Below, one piece after another: positions 5,451-13,906 of a DNA stretch of 64,000 bases (positions are counted from its first letter, which is position 1; the number at the start of each line of letters is the position of its first letter). The position numbers were made by a program, and so were the translations under genes. The notes below the pieces were generated by a model that saw only the letters and a program-made list of their open reading frames with translations, was not told where the DNA came from and ran no database searches. The stretch spans positions 1-64,000 of IMG/VR virus record IMGVR_UViG_3300032164_000003. One strand, written 5' to 3'. This DNA comes from a virus.

Positions 5451-5471
5451 CCTCGATCAGTTGGATCGAGG
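5451..5471 (-). other. 8-bp perfect hairpin
   Basis: CCTCGATC, five-base loop, GATCGAGG. No T run follows on either strand, so it is not a classical terminator. It stands between the structured RNA at 5352-5436 and a TTGACA-like box (about 5512) near tRNA-Met and may be a processing signal. The rest of 5472-5525 shows nothing more. Confidence 0.45.
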
Positions 5472-5525
5472 ACGCGTGTTCCATATTGACTTGCCGCTCC
5501 GATTGTCAAAGAACCCAGAAGCTAT

Positions 5526-5592
5526 AGCGGGGGTCGGATTCGAACCGACCGCCCGAGGCGTATGAGGCCCCAGTCTGCCCGAGCAGCCCCGC
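5526..5592 (-). tRNA. tRNA-Met(CAT), short D loop
   Basis: Acceptor GCGGGGC pairs over six bases with the 3' strand. Anticodon loop CTCATAC on GGGGC/GCCTC, T arm GTCGG-TTCGAAT-CCGAC. The D arm is CTGC-TCGG-GCAG with only a four-base loop, making a 66-67 nt tRNA. The paired first base argues against an initiator; an Ile2-type tRNA with modified C34 cannot be excluded. Confidence 0.75.
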
Positions 5593-5631
5593 AGTTACAA
5601 TCAGTCTATACCACAGACCAATTTAAATAAC

Positions 5632-5689
5632 TGTGGCCCGGATTGATACTAACCAGTGGGGGGAACTGATTAGCCCAAAACGGGCCACA
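5632..5689 (-). ncRNA. two-helix structured element upstream of tRNA-Met
   Basis: Outer 9-bp helix TGTGGCCCG/CGGGCCACA, internal loops TTTTGGG and TATCAATC, inner 9-bp helix CTAATCAGT/ACTGGTTAG with a CCC-rich loop. The design (closing helix, asymmetric loop, inner helix) resembles the minimal Y-like units, but the conserved ATGC and TACATC are absent. A TTTGACA box lies just upstream (about 5692-5698). It could be a diverged Ro ligand or an RNA-processing stem after the 5708-6133 gene. Confidence 0.42.
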
Positions 5690-5707
5690 AGATTGTCAAA
5701 GAACTTC

Positions 5708-6133
5708 TTACGGAACCAATGCTGCAACGAAGCTTGGGAACCACTTCATGAACTCGCTTCGTGTCTTTTCTCCCCTGTACTCTTTCACGCCGAGCAACTC
5801 TGGTATACTCTCCGTAGGCTGCTTGACTACTTCGCGCAGGTATTTGAGTAACGCTTCCGTTACCTGCAGCTTCCCGTTCTGCGCGGGCTCCAACCCAGTA
5901 ATGACTACTGGGAAGTGCTCAAGCCTGCTTACTGCCTTACCCCGTCCCCGGACCTTGAACAGAGGATCGCAGGGGTTCATGAACGAGAATCCTACTTTCA
6001 TGGACTTCTTTTCCAAGTCCACCTCGCAACATGCTGTAACCGCCCCGGCCACATCAACCTGTGTTTTAGGGTGGCCATCTAGGACGATCTTGGTGCGGAA
6101 AGTTCGAAAAGTTGTGTACGGATTCGGGGTCAT
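5708..6133 (-). CDS. hypothetical protein, 141 aa, first gene of the RNA island
   Basis: Begins MTPNPYTTFRTFRTKIVLDG; mixed alpha/beta, no membrane segment, no motif I recognise. GGAG lies six bases before ATG 6133. It is the first gene behind the strong promoter at 6175-6202, so it heads the transcript that continues into tRNA-Met, the other tRNAs, the Y-like array and the Ro60 gene. This position makes a role in the RNA island possible but unproven. Confidence 0.75.
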   Translation of the reverse strand: MTPNPYTTFRTFRTKIVLDGHPKTQVDVAGAVTACCEVDLEKKSMKVGFSFMNPCDPLFKVRGRGKAVSRLEHFPVVITGLEPAQNGKLQVTEALLKYLREVVKQPTESIPELLGVKEYRGEKTRSEFMKWFPSFVAALVP

Positions 6134-6174
6134 GACGCTCTCCAGTTCTCCTTCGTTATTGGTCGCTGGTCTAC

Positions 6175-6202
6175 ATTATACTTCTGAAACATGCGTTGTC
6201 AA
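6175..6202 (-). promoter_or_regulatory. consensus sigma70 promoter of the RNA island
   Basis: Perfect boxes on the minus strand: TTGACA (6197-6202), 16 bases, TATAAT (6175-6180). It lies about 40 bases before the start codon at 6133 and is the best promoter candidate for the tRNA/Y-like/Ro60 unit. Confidence 0.88.
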
Positions 6203-6290
6203 GGAAAAAATGTTATTAGCTTCTAAACATTGGATTTATAAGTATAATGTTATCAAAATAAATCTGAAACTGTCCATAATCTTGAAGAGG

Positions 6291-6321
6291 CTGTACCGAC
6301 TAATCAACTCGGGCGGTACAG
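6291..6321. other. 8-bp inverted repeat in the spacer 6203-6361
   Basis: CTGTACCG and CGGTACAG are perfectly complementary across a 15-base loop. It sits after the 66-codon gene at 6362 and before the island promoter. No T run follows on the minus strand, so intrinsic termination is unproven; it may be an operator or a transcript end. The rest of 6203-6361 is AT-rich with no convincing gene. Confidence 0.4.
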
Positions 6322-6361
6322 TAATGGAAAGCGGAACGTGCTTTACAGAACACTATAAGCG

Positions 6362-6544
6362 CTAGTGGGAATTGCCATTATTCCGCTTTTTGCATTCTTC
6401 AATTATTTCTTTTACGCGCTGATCCAAGGAATCTACACCAGATGGCAGTGCTCCAAGGGCCACTACTTTGCCCTTCATGTTAGTGTATAACGTCTTGTTT
6501 TGTTTGAATTCATTAACAAAGTTGTCAGTTGCGGCTGTGTCCAA
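6362..6544 (-). CDS. hypothetical protein, about 60 aa
   Basis: Short acidic/basic protein ending VDSLDQRVKEIIEECKKRNNG. An in-frame ATG exists at 6562 without a ribosome-binding site, whereas AAGGAGG lies eight bases before TTG 6544, so I place the start there (MDTAATDNFVNEFKQN). It follows the 1355-residue gene by 36 bases and is probably cotranscribed with it. No known domain. Confidence 0.6.
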   Translation of the reverse strand: MDTAATDNFVNEFKQNKTLYTNMKGKVVALGALPSGVDSLDQRVKEIIEECKKRNNGNSH

Positions 6545-6580
6545 GACCCGATCCTCCTTCATTAGTTTTATGGGTGGAAG

Positions 6581-9500
6581 CTAGGAAATGTAAACTAAAC
6601 ATTCGTACTTCTCAAGCTCCTCAAATTTATACCAAGTCATTGTCAGCATGGAATTGGCAATTGCTACGCCCGGCATCATTGGATCTTCGTGTGTGGACTT
6701 GAATTCCAAATAAATTGTACGGCGTCCTGAACCTTGCGTAAATGGGAATGCATCAACTACTTCTCCTGGTACAATACTAAAAGAATCAAGAATTTCGAAA
6801 GCGACAGTTAGTGCTTGGCCGGGTTCATCGAAGCGCCCATTCCCATCTAGACCAGCACCAGACAGTTTTTCATTTATCTTTTCCCGCGTCTTTGGATCTA
6901 ACCTATTGGTCTTTTGTGCAATCATCGTCTGCGGCATCGGGCTGTCTTCTTGCACTTCCGTGACTCTATTAAATGCTTCTTCCATATCTTTAGGTACTGG
7001 CTCTCTCGGACCGCCCTTTTTCATTTCTTCATCAACGTGTGTCCAGAAATACCCGGGGACAGGATATGTACAGTTCTGGCATGGTGTGTCTCGCCAATAG
7101 TCTACGCGCTGCATGCTTTTGCATTCTGGGCATAGCGTTATGAATGCTCTTCCCCTACGGACAAATTCATTTGCAGCTTTTTCCATTTGTGCAAGCCGTT
7201 CGTAGTAATCTGCCATTTCCTTAAGATGCGCCCAGGCGATCTTTGCAGCCGCTTCCAGATCGTCTCCGATTACATCTGTCTCTGGGTCACTAGATCCGTG
7301 CTCTTGTTCTACTGTGATTCCCTTAGCTAAAGATTCCGGGGAGAATTCTACTTCTTCCCAGTTGATCCCTATCTTAGTTCCAATCTCCTTAGCCTCTTCT
7401 GCGGTGATTTCCGTTTCGCTGTGCTCGTGAGGGTCCATGGGGTTACCCCCCGCACGCAACGGAACGCCTATACCAACTTCTCTGGCGTAGTCCTCCATTA
7501 GTTCGCGCACATCGTATGGATCCATGTGTAATTGAATCGCAAGCTCTTCTAGATCCGATTCCGAAGGATTGCGGTGTTCCAATAACCACTCTTCGGCCTC
7601 TTCCAGGGTTGGAAGCCGTTGTTGTGTCGGAGCCGGAGTTTCTTCATAATCTGGATTTACCGGGGTAGAATATTGTCCAGTTCCTTCTGCTGGTTCTTGG
7701 TTGAGTGCCGTCTTTTCAGATGCCACTGCTGGCCGCATTGCATATGGTTGATCTTGTACCTCAATAGGAATCTGGTCGCTGGGCATCATAGAACTAAGTT
7801 CTTGCCGGATCAAGTTGGCGTCCTGCGAATTGTCAAAGCGGATCTCATCACCGATCAATCTATAGGAGCCGGCAAACTGTCCACCACTATACAACTCATT
7901 TACCAGGGCGGCTACATCTCTAGAATCAATGTATGGATAGTCGCCAATACTGATACTGTCCGCAGGCATAAATGGAGCTACTGCAGCGATAATCTCATCG
8001 ACCTTCTTGCTGGGATGCCCCAATAGGGGAAGTTCCTTTAGAAGATCAGCAAGCAATTCTGGGTCGCTAATGAATGGAAGAATGTCCATACCGTCCAGTA
8101 CGGTTAATACCTCCATTACAACATCATTGTCTGGCTCTTCATCGTCCATTGGATTTCTGCGGTCCGGATGCTCAGCCTTACCCTCTGCCAGCCCTTTTCC
8201 TACATCTGAATACGGGCCATCTCCAGGATTTTTACCAGGAGTACCGTCGTCAAATAATGAGGCCGGCTTATTTATAAGTGCACTGGCCATCTTGATCCCT
8301 CCAAGCATACGGATAGCCGTCTTTACTCTTGCTTCCTGCAAAGTCTTTGAGGAACGTGCCAGCCATTCTTTATTTTGTGACACGTCGCGTATGGCGAATA
8401 GCCACGAAGAAGAGAGTGCAAATCGATCCATGCTACCATTTGCACACAATAATTTGGATCCCATCTCTTTGATTATGGCAGCAGCTGCCGTTTTTGCGTC
8501 TGGGTAAACAACGTGCCCAATGGGAGTTTTTGAACTGTACCACTGGACACGAACTTTACCATCTTTCTGATCTGACATCTCCGGGAGAATCGCCGCATAC
8601 AAATCCACGCCGATCCCTTTATATTCTGTCCCGATTTTTGCAACACCAAAAATTGCAGATTCACCGTCCAGCGGCGTTTCCTCCGAAGAAACCTTATTAA
8701 GTTGCCTCATTGGTTTCCCCGGTTTCTGAATGAATTGCTGTTGAATAGTTCTATCCTCTACTGGAGAGCCTTGCTCACTCTGTGTAGAGGGTGTACTTTG
8801 CGTAGATGGTGCACTAGGAGACACAGGTGTCGGTGTAGAGTTGTCAGTAGTGGGCGCACCGGGAGACATCGGAGGTTGCGGAGTAGTGCTTGAGGGATTC
8901 TTTACTTGATCCTCAAACTGTTTTACTATCTCCTCTGATATACCCATATCTTTAAGTAGCTGGGTAATTTCCGGAATGTCACTAACGTTCATTTGCGCAG
9001 TGTTATACACGCGTACGTCTCCCTCATACGGACCGGTGTATTGCTCTGTACTGGGTCCGGTGCTCAAGTTTAGCTCTGTCCAGGCGTACTTCTTTCCGCA
9101 GGATGCACAAACGATGTCTTTACCATGCTCACCGGCTTGCATTCCATTTTCATTACCACAGTGTGGGCATGTGGAAGATCCTCCGTGCATCATTCCGCCC
9201 TCTGGAACCATGTCCGTATTTGTTTCATCCAGAGGTGAGAACTTAGTGTAATTTGGCCTGGCCTCTTCTACTTCTGCTGGGCCTTGCTGCTTGTACGGAA
9301 ACGCGCGCTTATTAGTTGCGTCTTTCATTTGCAGTGTCTCTGCGACGTCTGACACTTCTTCTTTGTCAACGCCGCTTTTAAAGATTCTCTTTAGCTTCTT
9401 GAGAAGATCTATGTACTTGTACTTTTCGAGCATCTTATACCGCACGTTTCCCGGTGCCTTGTGCCTGTCATCTGCCGGTGCGTTTCGGTAGGATTCGTCA

Positions 9501-10648
9501 CGGTCTTCTTTTATTTGTTCGTACTCTTGGACTAGCTCTCCCAGGATGCGATTAATTTCTTGCAGCTTTCCCTCCATCTTTTGCATGAGCCGGTCTGGAT
9601 TCCGAACTGCAGAAACAGCCTCCTTAATAAGTTCATAATCTACTGTGTACGTTTTCGTTTCCTGAATCAATTTGTCCAGGCGAGTCATTGTCTCAATAGT
9701 TTCTTGGCGCTCTTGTCCAAAGATCTGATCTGGATCAAACGATTCATCGTAAAGCTCTCCACTTTGTACCATCTGTCCTTGCTGAATGCTATAAACCGGA
9801 TCACGGTCTGTGATCCCAAGTGGAGATTGCCCTAACTTTGTTTGTTCTCCCTGTATAACAATTGTAGCATTGAACGGATGCTCTGTCTCTCCAAGCTTGA
9901 TGTCGTGAATAAGGTCTATCGTTATTTCGTAGAGTTTATCTCCAGTGATTCCTGGATAAACACTTTGAACGACTTCCGGATTCAATAGGAGCCTAGTATC
10001 CACATCGGTTTTCGAGTTGTACTGATTTGTAAGGATCGATCCGTATATGAATACATCTATAATTGCCTCTGCTGGAAGATGCAAGTCATCGAGGAAAGAT
10101 CCTACAATATCTTCTATCGCCGTTAAGATCTCTGGTTGAAGCTTTAGCTGATCTGCAGAAACGTTCCAAATAGACGGATCTAACTCGTCCCTTGGATAAT
10201 CAATGATTGAAGCGTGTGTCTTTCCCATTATGGTGTGTCCACCGGATTCTTCCTGAACACGGAGCCCATAGGTATTTTCTAAGTGCCCAATCAAATCTTT
10301 ATTTACTACATCTAAAGACAATACGGCGTCTGGATCCATGTCCTTAATTTCATAATTAAACTTATCAACGGCAATCTTGATCAATGCGGCCCCAAGTCCT
10401 TGTCTACGATAGTTACTGTGTACTGCAATATCAAATGAGTATTTACCATCTAAGTAATTATCCATCAAAGCAGACACAAGCACGCCACCGCCCCCACCAG
10501 CAAAATCTGGATCTACATGACCACAAACAAAGTCTTTATCGGACAAGAATGTGATGCCGGATTGCTGTGCCAATGCCCACGGATCTGCATTGACTAGATT
10601 TGCATCGTCAAGTTCCTCTAAGCCATAATATAGTTCCAGATCTGCCAT
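6581..10648 (-). CDS. giant multidomain protein with GNAT and nucleotidyltransferase-like parts
   Basis: 1355 residues from ATG 10648 (MADLELYYGL), seven bases after the stop of the upstream membrane protein. Residues about 45-165 look like a GNAT acetyltransferase (VHSNYRRQGLGAALIKIAVDKF is the acetyl-CoA loop). Residues about 175-300 hold the nucleotidyltransferase signature VFIYGSILTNQYNSKTDVD (GS and DxD). A four-cysteine zinc ribbon (CPHCGNENG, CASCGKK), a long Ser/Thr/Pro-Gln linker, acidic segments and a second ribbon (CPECKSMQR, CQNCTYP) near the C-terminus follow. The size and patchwork suggest an injected or virion-associated protein, possibly cleaved; this is inference. Confidence 0.8.
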   Translation of the reverse strand: MADLELYYGLEELDDANLVNADPWALAQQSGITFLSDKDFVCGHVDPDFAGGGGGVLVSALMDNYLDGKYSFDIAVHSNYRRQGLGAALIKIAVDKFNYEIKDMDPDAVLSLDVVNKDLIGHLENTYGLRVQEESGGHTIMGKTHASIIDYPRDELDPSIWNVSADQLKLQPEILTAIEDIVGSFLDDLHLPAEAIIDVFIYGSILTNQYNSKTDVDTRLLLNPEVVQSVYPGITGDKLYEITIDLIHDIKLGETEHPFNATIVIQGEQTKLGQSPLGITDRDPVYSIQQGQMVQSGELYDESFDPDQIFGQERQETIETMTRLDKLIQETKTYTVDYELIKEAVSAVRNPDRLMQKMEGKLQEINRILGELVQEYEQIKEDRDESYRNAPADDRHKAPGNVRYKMLEKYKYIDLLKKLKRIFKSGVDKEEVSDVAETLQMKDATNKRAFPYKQQGPAEVEEARPNYTKFSPLDETNTDMVPEGGMMHGGSSTCPHCGNENGMQAGEHGKDIVCASCGKKYAWTELNLSTGPSTEQYTGPYEGDVRVYNTAQMNVSDIPEITQLLKDMGISEEIVKQFEDQVKNPSSTTPQPPMSPGAPTTDNSTPTPVSPSAPSTQSTPSTQSEQGSPVEDRTIQQQFIQKPGKPMRQLNKVSSEETPLDGESAIFGVAKIGTEYKGIGVDLYAAILPEMSDQKDGKVRVQWYSSKTPIGHVVYPDAKTAAAAIIKEMGSKLLCANGSMDRFALSSSWLFAIRDVSQNKEWLARSSKTLQEARVKTAIRMLGGIKMASALINKPASLFDDGTPGKNPGDGPYSDVGKGLAEGKAEHPDRRNPMDDEEPDNDVVMEVLTVLDGMDILPFISDPELLADLLKELPLLGHPSKKVDEIIAAVAPFMPADSISIGDYPYIDSRDVAALVNELYSGGQFAGSYRLIGDEIRFDNSQDANLIRQELSSMMPSDQIPIEVQDQPYAMRPAVASEKTALNQEPAEGTGQYSTPVNPDYEETPAPTQQRLPTLEEAEEWLLEHRNPSESDLEELAIQLHMDPYDVRELMEDYAREVGIGVPLRAGGNPMDPHEHSETEITAEEAKEIGTKIGINWEEVEFSPESLAKGITVEQEHGSSDPETDVIGDDLEAAAKIAWAHLKEMADYYERLAQMEKAANEFVRRGRAFITLCPECKSMQRVDYWRDTPCQNCTYPVPGYFWTHVDEEMKKGGPREPVPKDMEEAFNRVTEVQEDSPMPQTMIAQKTNRLDPKTREKINEKLSGAGLDGNGRFDEPGQALTVAFEILDSFSIVPGEVVDAFPFTQGSGRRTIYLEFKSTHEDPMMPGVAIANSMLTMTWYKFEELEKYECLVYIS

Positions 10649-10655
10649 GTTGTAA

Positions 10656-10991
10656 TTACTCGCCCTTAACCTGCATGCGCGGAACAACGTACTTTTCCGG
10701 TGTAATGGCTGGTGCTGGAGGCTTGATACCGACTGTGCCATGCATTGTTGTGTACATTCCAGACTTCATCATGTCTATGTACGCTTCGAGCTTAGCAATC
10801 TTTATTGCCTGCTCATTAAACTTGCTTTCCAAGGAAGGGATCACTACATTGTCTAATTGGACAACTGTCTTCTTTATTTCACCACTTCCAATAACTGCTG
10901 TAACAATTACTCCAATAACTGCGAGTAATGCGGCAAAGTATGGTCCCAGTACCTTTAGGAATTCAATCTTGGTCTTCGTCTCGTCTGCCAT
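10656..10991 (-). CDS. small membrane-anchored protein, 111 aa
   Basis: One hydrophobic helix at residues about 12-37 (LKVLGPYFAALLAVIGVIVTAVIG context) followed by a predicted coiled coil (NVVIPSLESKFNEQAIKIAKLEAYI) and a proline-rich end. GAGGT precedes ATG 10991. This layout is seen in phage holin-like or lysis-accessory proteins and in tail-anchored virion proteins; which applies cannot be decided here. Confidence 0.75.
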   Translation of the reverse strand: MADETKTKIEFLKVLGPYFAALLAVIGVIVTAVIGSGEIKKTVVQLDNVVIPSLESKFNEQAIKIAKLEAYIDMMKSGMYTTMHGTVGIKPPAPAITPEKYVVPRMQVKGE

Positions 10992-11000
10992 GGTGTACCT

Positions 11001-13046
11001 CTAGAAGTGCTGATTGAAGACGGCTGCAAGGTGCTTACATATAATGTTGCTGAGTGCTTTTGGTGCGCGTCCTTCTGGATATTCCCGTGGGGCAGGTACA
11101 CCCTCAGGTATTAATTCAGTGTCTCGTGTTTCCAGTTCGTACTGCGATCCGTGCCATAAATATGCTGGGCAGTTATGCACTATTATTCCCTGTTCTAATA
11201 AAAAGTTTTCATACTGCTCTACGGACAAATCGTACACTGGTACAGGCTCATCAAAGTTTACTACTCGCACGCTTATGACCTTGTGATTTTTGTATTCGTT
11301 TTTCTGCTCTCCGTTAACGTAGGATTTAACCTCCAATGAACATTTGCGCATGTCGGTCGGTAACAGTGGCCTGTATTTGTCAAGTATCGCTTCTTTGTTG
11401 CGGCTCCACCAATATTGCACCCGGTCAAAAGAGGAAAAGAATTTGTTGTAGTGCGCGGCTCCGGGGAGTTTATATGTTTTGTACGTGTTTGGAGTAAGTT
11501 TTACACCATGTATAGTTTCTGTAATGTAACACGACTTCATAATTTTACCAATTTGTTGATGCCGCTTTATAACATTAGATTTATTTCTTACGCAATTTTT
11601 CTTATTATATTCTTTCATTCTCTTGGACAAATTTTCGCGATATTTTTCTGATGTACGAGCATGGAACGCGATCATTCGTTTTCTATTTATTTCTCTTACA
11701 GATCTATTTGTAATCGCATTGATTGATTTTTCAAGTATTTTCCTTCTTCCACATTTATTTATGTTACTCCAAAATGCCGTTTTCCTATTACTTATTTGTT
11801 TTCTTCCGTCTATACTCTTTGTCCATGCGATTCCTAGAGCGCGCCCATTAATAATGTTTTGTTGATTTTTCTTGTAAGACGAGACGCCCGCACGTTGTAC
11901 GTGTCCTAGCATTTCATTTCTTCTATTGTCCCACAGGTTTTTTAGGTTCTTATTATTTTTTGCTACTGTTGAATGGTACAACAGATGTTCATTATATCCT
12001 TTCCATTCTAAATTTTCTGGCGTGTTATTATGCTTATCAAAGTTTTTGTGGTGCACAACAACAGTGTCTTCCATTTTTAAGCTGTTATTTTTTTCATCTG
12101 GTAGCGCACATTCTGCAACCTTCCTAAATACAAATCTCCAACCAGGCCCAGTGTTGGATTTATACTGTAGATAGTCTCCCGATGAACTAGTAGAGTATAT
12201 CTTTTTGTCTCTCAAATACAACGGCATTAATGATGTTCCCGGGGTCAAATCTTTAGCATATACATATTCGCCAGTGCGCAGCATGAATCGATGATTTCCA
12301 GTGCACTTTACTGTACTTCCATTATCTAATGTTACATAATATAGTTCTTTTACATAATTAGTTATTCCCAAGCTTTTAGCTTTTCCGGGAACAAATTCTC
12401 CATTCTTGTCTGTGGAGTACACCCAGAAGTGTTTATCAGATCCATATGTAGTATATAGTTCTTTCATACTAACTGTTTTACCATCTAATAGTGGTATTTT
12501 AGTATCTTCAGTAAGACAATTACAGTGTACCTTTACATCGGAGTTTATCAAATCTGGATATGCTGCATATACTGTTGGCCACTGCTCGGTAGACTTAACT
12601 AATAGTTCTCCTGGTTCATCTGGGAGAATGTCCGCCGGAAGAGCCTCAACGGCCTGTGCTAAGCGTAGGCGGGCTCCAGTGTACCATGGGTATAGATCGC
12701 CCCAAGGTTTCTTTTGTTGTGCGGGCGGTCCAGGAGCAGGGGACAGTTCCTGTGGCTCTGGTTCTAATTCAATGTCTGGCTCTGGTATTTCTGGTTCCTC
12801 TACAGGTGCCGGCGGTGGAGGCAAACCCAATTCCCCACGATCAAATTGTACAAGATCCTGCCAATTGTCAAACATTATAGTTTGGATCCACGTATTTATA
12901 GAGTATGCCGAGGTGGTGTTGAACTGCAACAGGCCACCAATTGGATCGAAGTGAATCAGCTGGGAAGTGCATGTTGCGGCTCTAGCATCAACCCAATCCG
13001 GAGTACTGGCACGAAGGTCCAGGATGCTTGTGGCCAATATAATCAA
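11001..13046 (-). CDS. SWIM zinc-finger protein interrupted by an HNH intein
   Basis: 681 codons; the mature protein would be 232 residues after removal of the intein (residues 177-625). The N-extein has a Pro/Glu-rich linker (residues 75-108). Joining the exteins gives HCNCPAYLWHG...IICKHLAAVF, i.e. the CxC...CxH pattern of a SWIM zinc finger. The start is TTG 13046, whose bases overlap the TGA of the upstream gene (TTGA), with GGAG about eight bases before. Phage SWIM-type proteins occur near structural genes, but no function is known to me. The gene sits among the probable virion genes. Confidence 0.82.
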   Translation of the reverse strand: MIILATSILDLRASTPDWVDARAATCTSQLIHFDPIGGLLQFNTTSAYSINTWIQTIMFDNWQDLVQFDRGELGLPPPPAPVEEPEIPEPDIELEPEPQELSPAPGPPAQQKKPWGDLYPWYTGARLRLAQAVEALPADILPDEPGELLVKSTEQWPTVYAAYPDLINSDVKVHCNCLTEDTKIPLLDGKTVSMKELYTTYGSDKHFWVYSTDKNGEFVPGKAKSLGITNYVKELYYVTLDNGSTVKCTGNHRFMLRTGEYVYAKDLTPGTSLMPLYLRDKKIYSTSSSGDYLQYKSNTGPGWRFVFRKVAECALPDEKNNSLKMEDTVVVHHKNFDKHNNTPENLEWKGYNEHLLYHSTVAKNNKNLKNLWDNRRNEMLGHVQRAGVSSYKKNQQNIINGRALGIAWTKSIDGRKQISNRKTAFWSNINKCGRRKILEKSINAITNRSVREINRKRMIAFHARTSEKYRENLSKRMKEYNKKNCVRNKSNVIKRHQQIGKIMKSCYITETIHGVKLTPNTYKTYKLPGAAHYNKFFSSFDRVQYWWSRNKEAILDKYRPLLPTDMRKCSLEVKSYVNGEQKNEYKNHKVISVRVVNFDEPVPVYDLSVEQYENFLLEQGIIVHNCPAYLWHGSQYELETRDTELIPEGVPAPREYPEGRAPKALSNIICKHLAAVFNQHF
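11172..12518 (-). mobile_element. intein with HNH homing endonuclease in the SWIM protein
   Basis: Residues 177-625 (449 aa). Starts CLTEDTKIPLLDG, block B-like CTGNHRFML, ends YENFLLEQGIIVHN with +1 Cys: classical class 1 splicing residues (Cys1, His-Asn, Cys+1). The central HNH nuclease has VVHHKNFDKHNNTPENLEW, followed by a long basic AT-rich region with helix-rich DNA-binding repeats. Base composition in 11.5-12.2 kb is visibly more AT-rich than the exteins, a sign of separate origin. Confidence 0.93.
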
Positions 13047-13885
13047 ATCAGCTTCTCCAAATCTTGCAGTGCCGCCAATGCGTCTGACATCTTTTGCTTT
13101 TTCAGGTTAACCATTCTATCTCGGTAGTCTAGCGCAGTTTCCCGGAATATTTTAGCAAATGTTTCTAATCCTATAATTCCGGGATGCCCAGATTCAGATA
13201 GTTGGTTCAGTACACCGTGTTGTATGTCTCCGCACATATTGCTCACAATTATGCTAAGCTCTCGGATTACATCATCTATAAACGCTTCCAAGAATTGAGC
13301 TACAAGTACCTTTGGAGCACGCAGCGCACTGACGTCTTTTATGAAGTCCCTGGCCTCTTTGTTTAGTTTGGCCTGCTGTTCAAGCAGATCCATTATGTTA
13401 ATGTCATCAAGTTCTTTGTCCAGGGCACCGCTCTCATCTCGGGTATCTACCTTAGTTGCTATTTTTTCTTGTAACTTGCGTGTGCGCTTAACAAAAAGCT
13501 GCGCCATCTTTACAAGATCTTCGTACGCCTTTTCTAGATCTTGACTTGTTACAAGTTTAACCGAGGAACTGATAGGCTCAAGCGCCTTTGCTATCGCCAG
13601 ATTCACTCCATCGGTACGCTTTGCTAGGACTTTGTTCAGGATGTGCTTGCCAAGAACATGCTTGTTGAAGTGGTGATTAATGTCGGTGTAATCAACCCCC
13701 ATCTTGTATGTTTCTTTTATATACTTACGAATCTTCTCGTAACCAAACTCTTCCTCCATCTTTCTGTGGTGAAGATCTCTCAGATGCTCTGGGGACATCC
13801 GACATATTCTACAGGATGCTTCACCGTAGGGACAAAGCTCTAATTGTTCTGCAGTAAGGGGCGGTAGGTTTTTTTGCTTTGGCAT
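13043..13885 (-). CDS. hypothetical protein with N-terminal Cys cluster and coiled coils, 280 aa
   Basis: Begins MPKQKNLPPLTAEQLELCPYGEASCRICRMSPEHL with Cys residues (CPYGEASCRIC) and a DLHH pair that could hold zinc. The middle is strongly helical (KLQEKIATKVDTRDE and LLEQQAKLNKEARDF regions). The general layout could fit a terminase small subunit or a scaffold-type protein, but nothing is diagnostic. It overlaps the next gene by four bases (TTGA). Confidence 0.7.
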   Translation of the reverse strand: MPKQKNLPPLTAEQLELCPYGEASCRICRMSPEHLRDLHHRKMEEEFGYEKIRKYIKETYKMGVDYTDINHHFNKHVLGKHILNKVLAKRTDGVNLAIAKALEPISSSVKLVTSQDLEKAYEDLVKMAQLFVKRTRKLQEKIATKVDTRDESGALDKELDDINIMDLLEQQAKLNKEARDFIKDVSALRAPKVLVAQFLEAFIDDVIRELSIIVSNMCGDIQHGVLNQLSESGHPGIIGLETFAKIFRETALDYRDRMVNLKKQKMSDALAALQDLEKLI

Positions 13886-13906
13886 GGTATCATTTTCTTC
13901 GTTTCG

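Noticed and set aside
5077-5565. Plus-strand frames of 60 and 77 codons
   Set aside because: They lie on the opposite strand of tRNA-Pro, tRNA-Ile and tRNA-Met genes; fortuitous frames.
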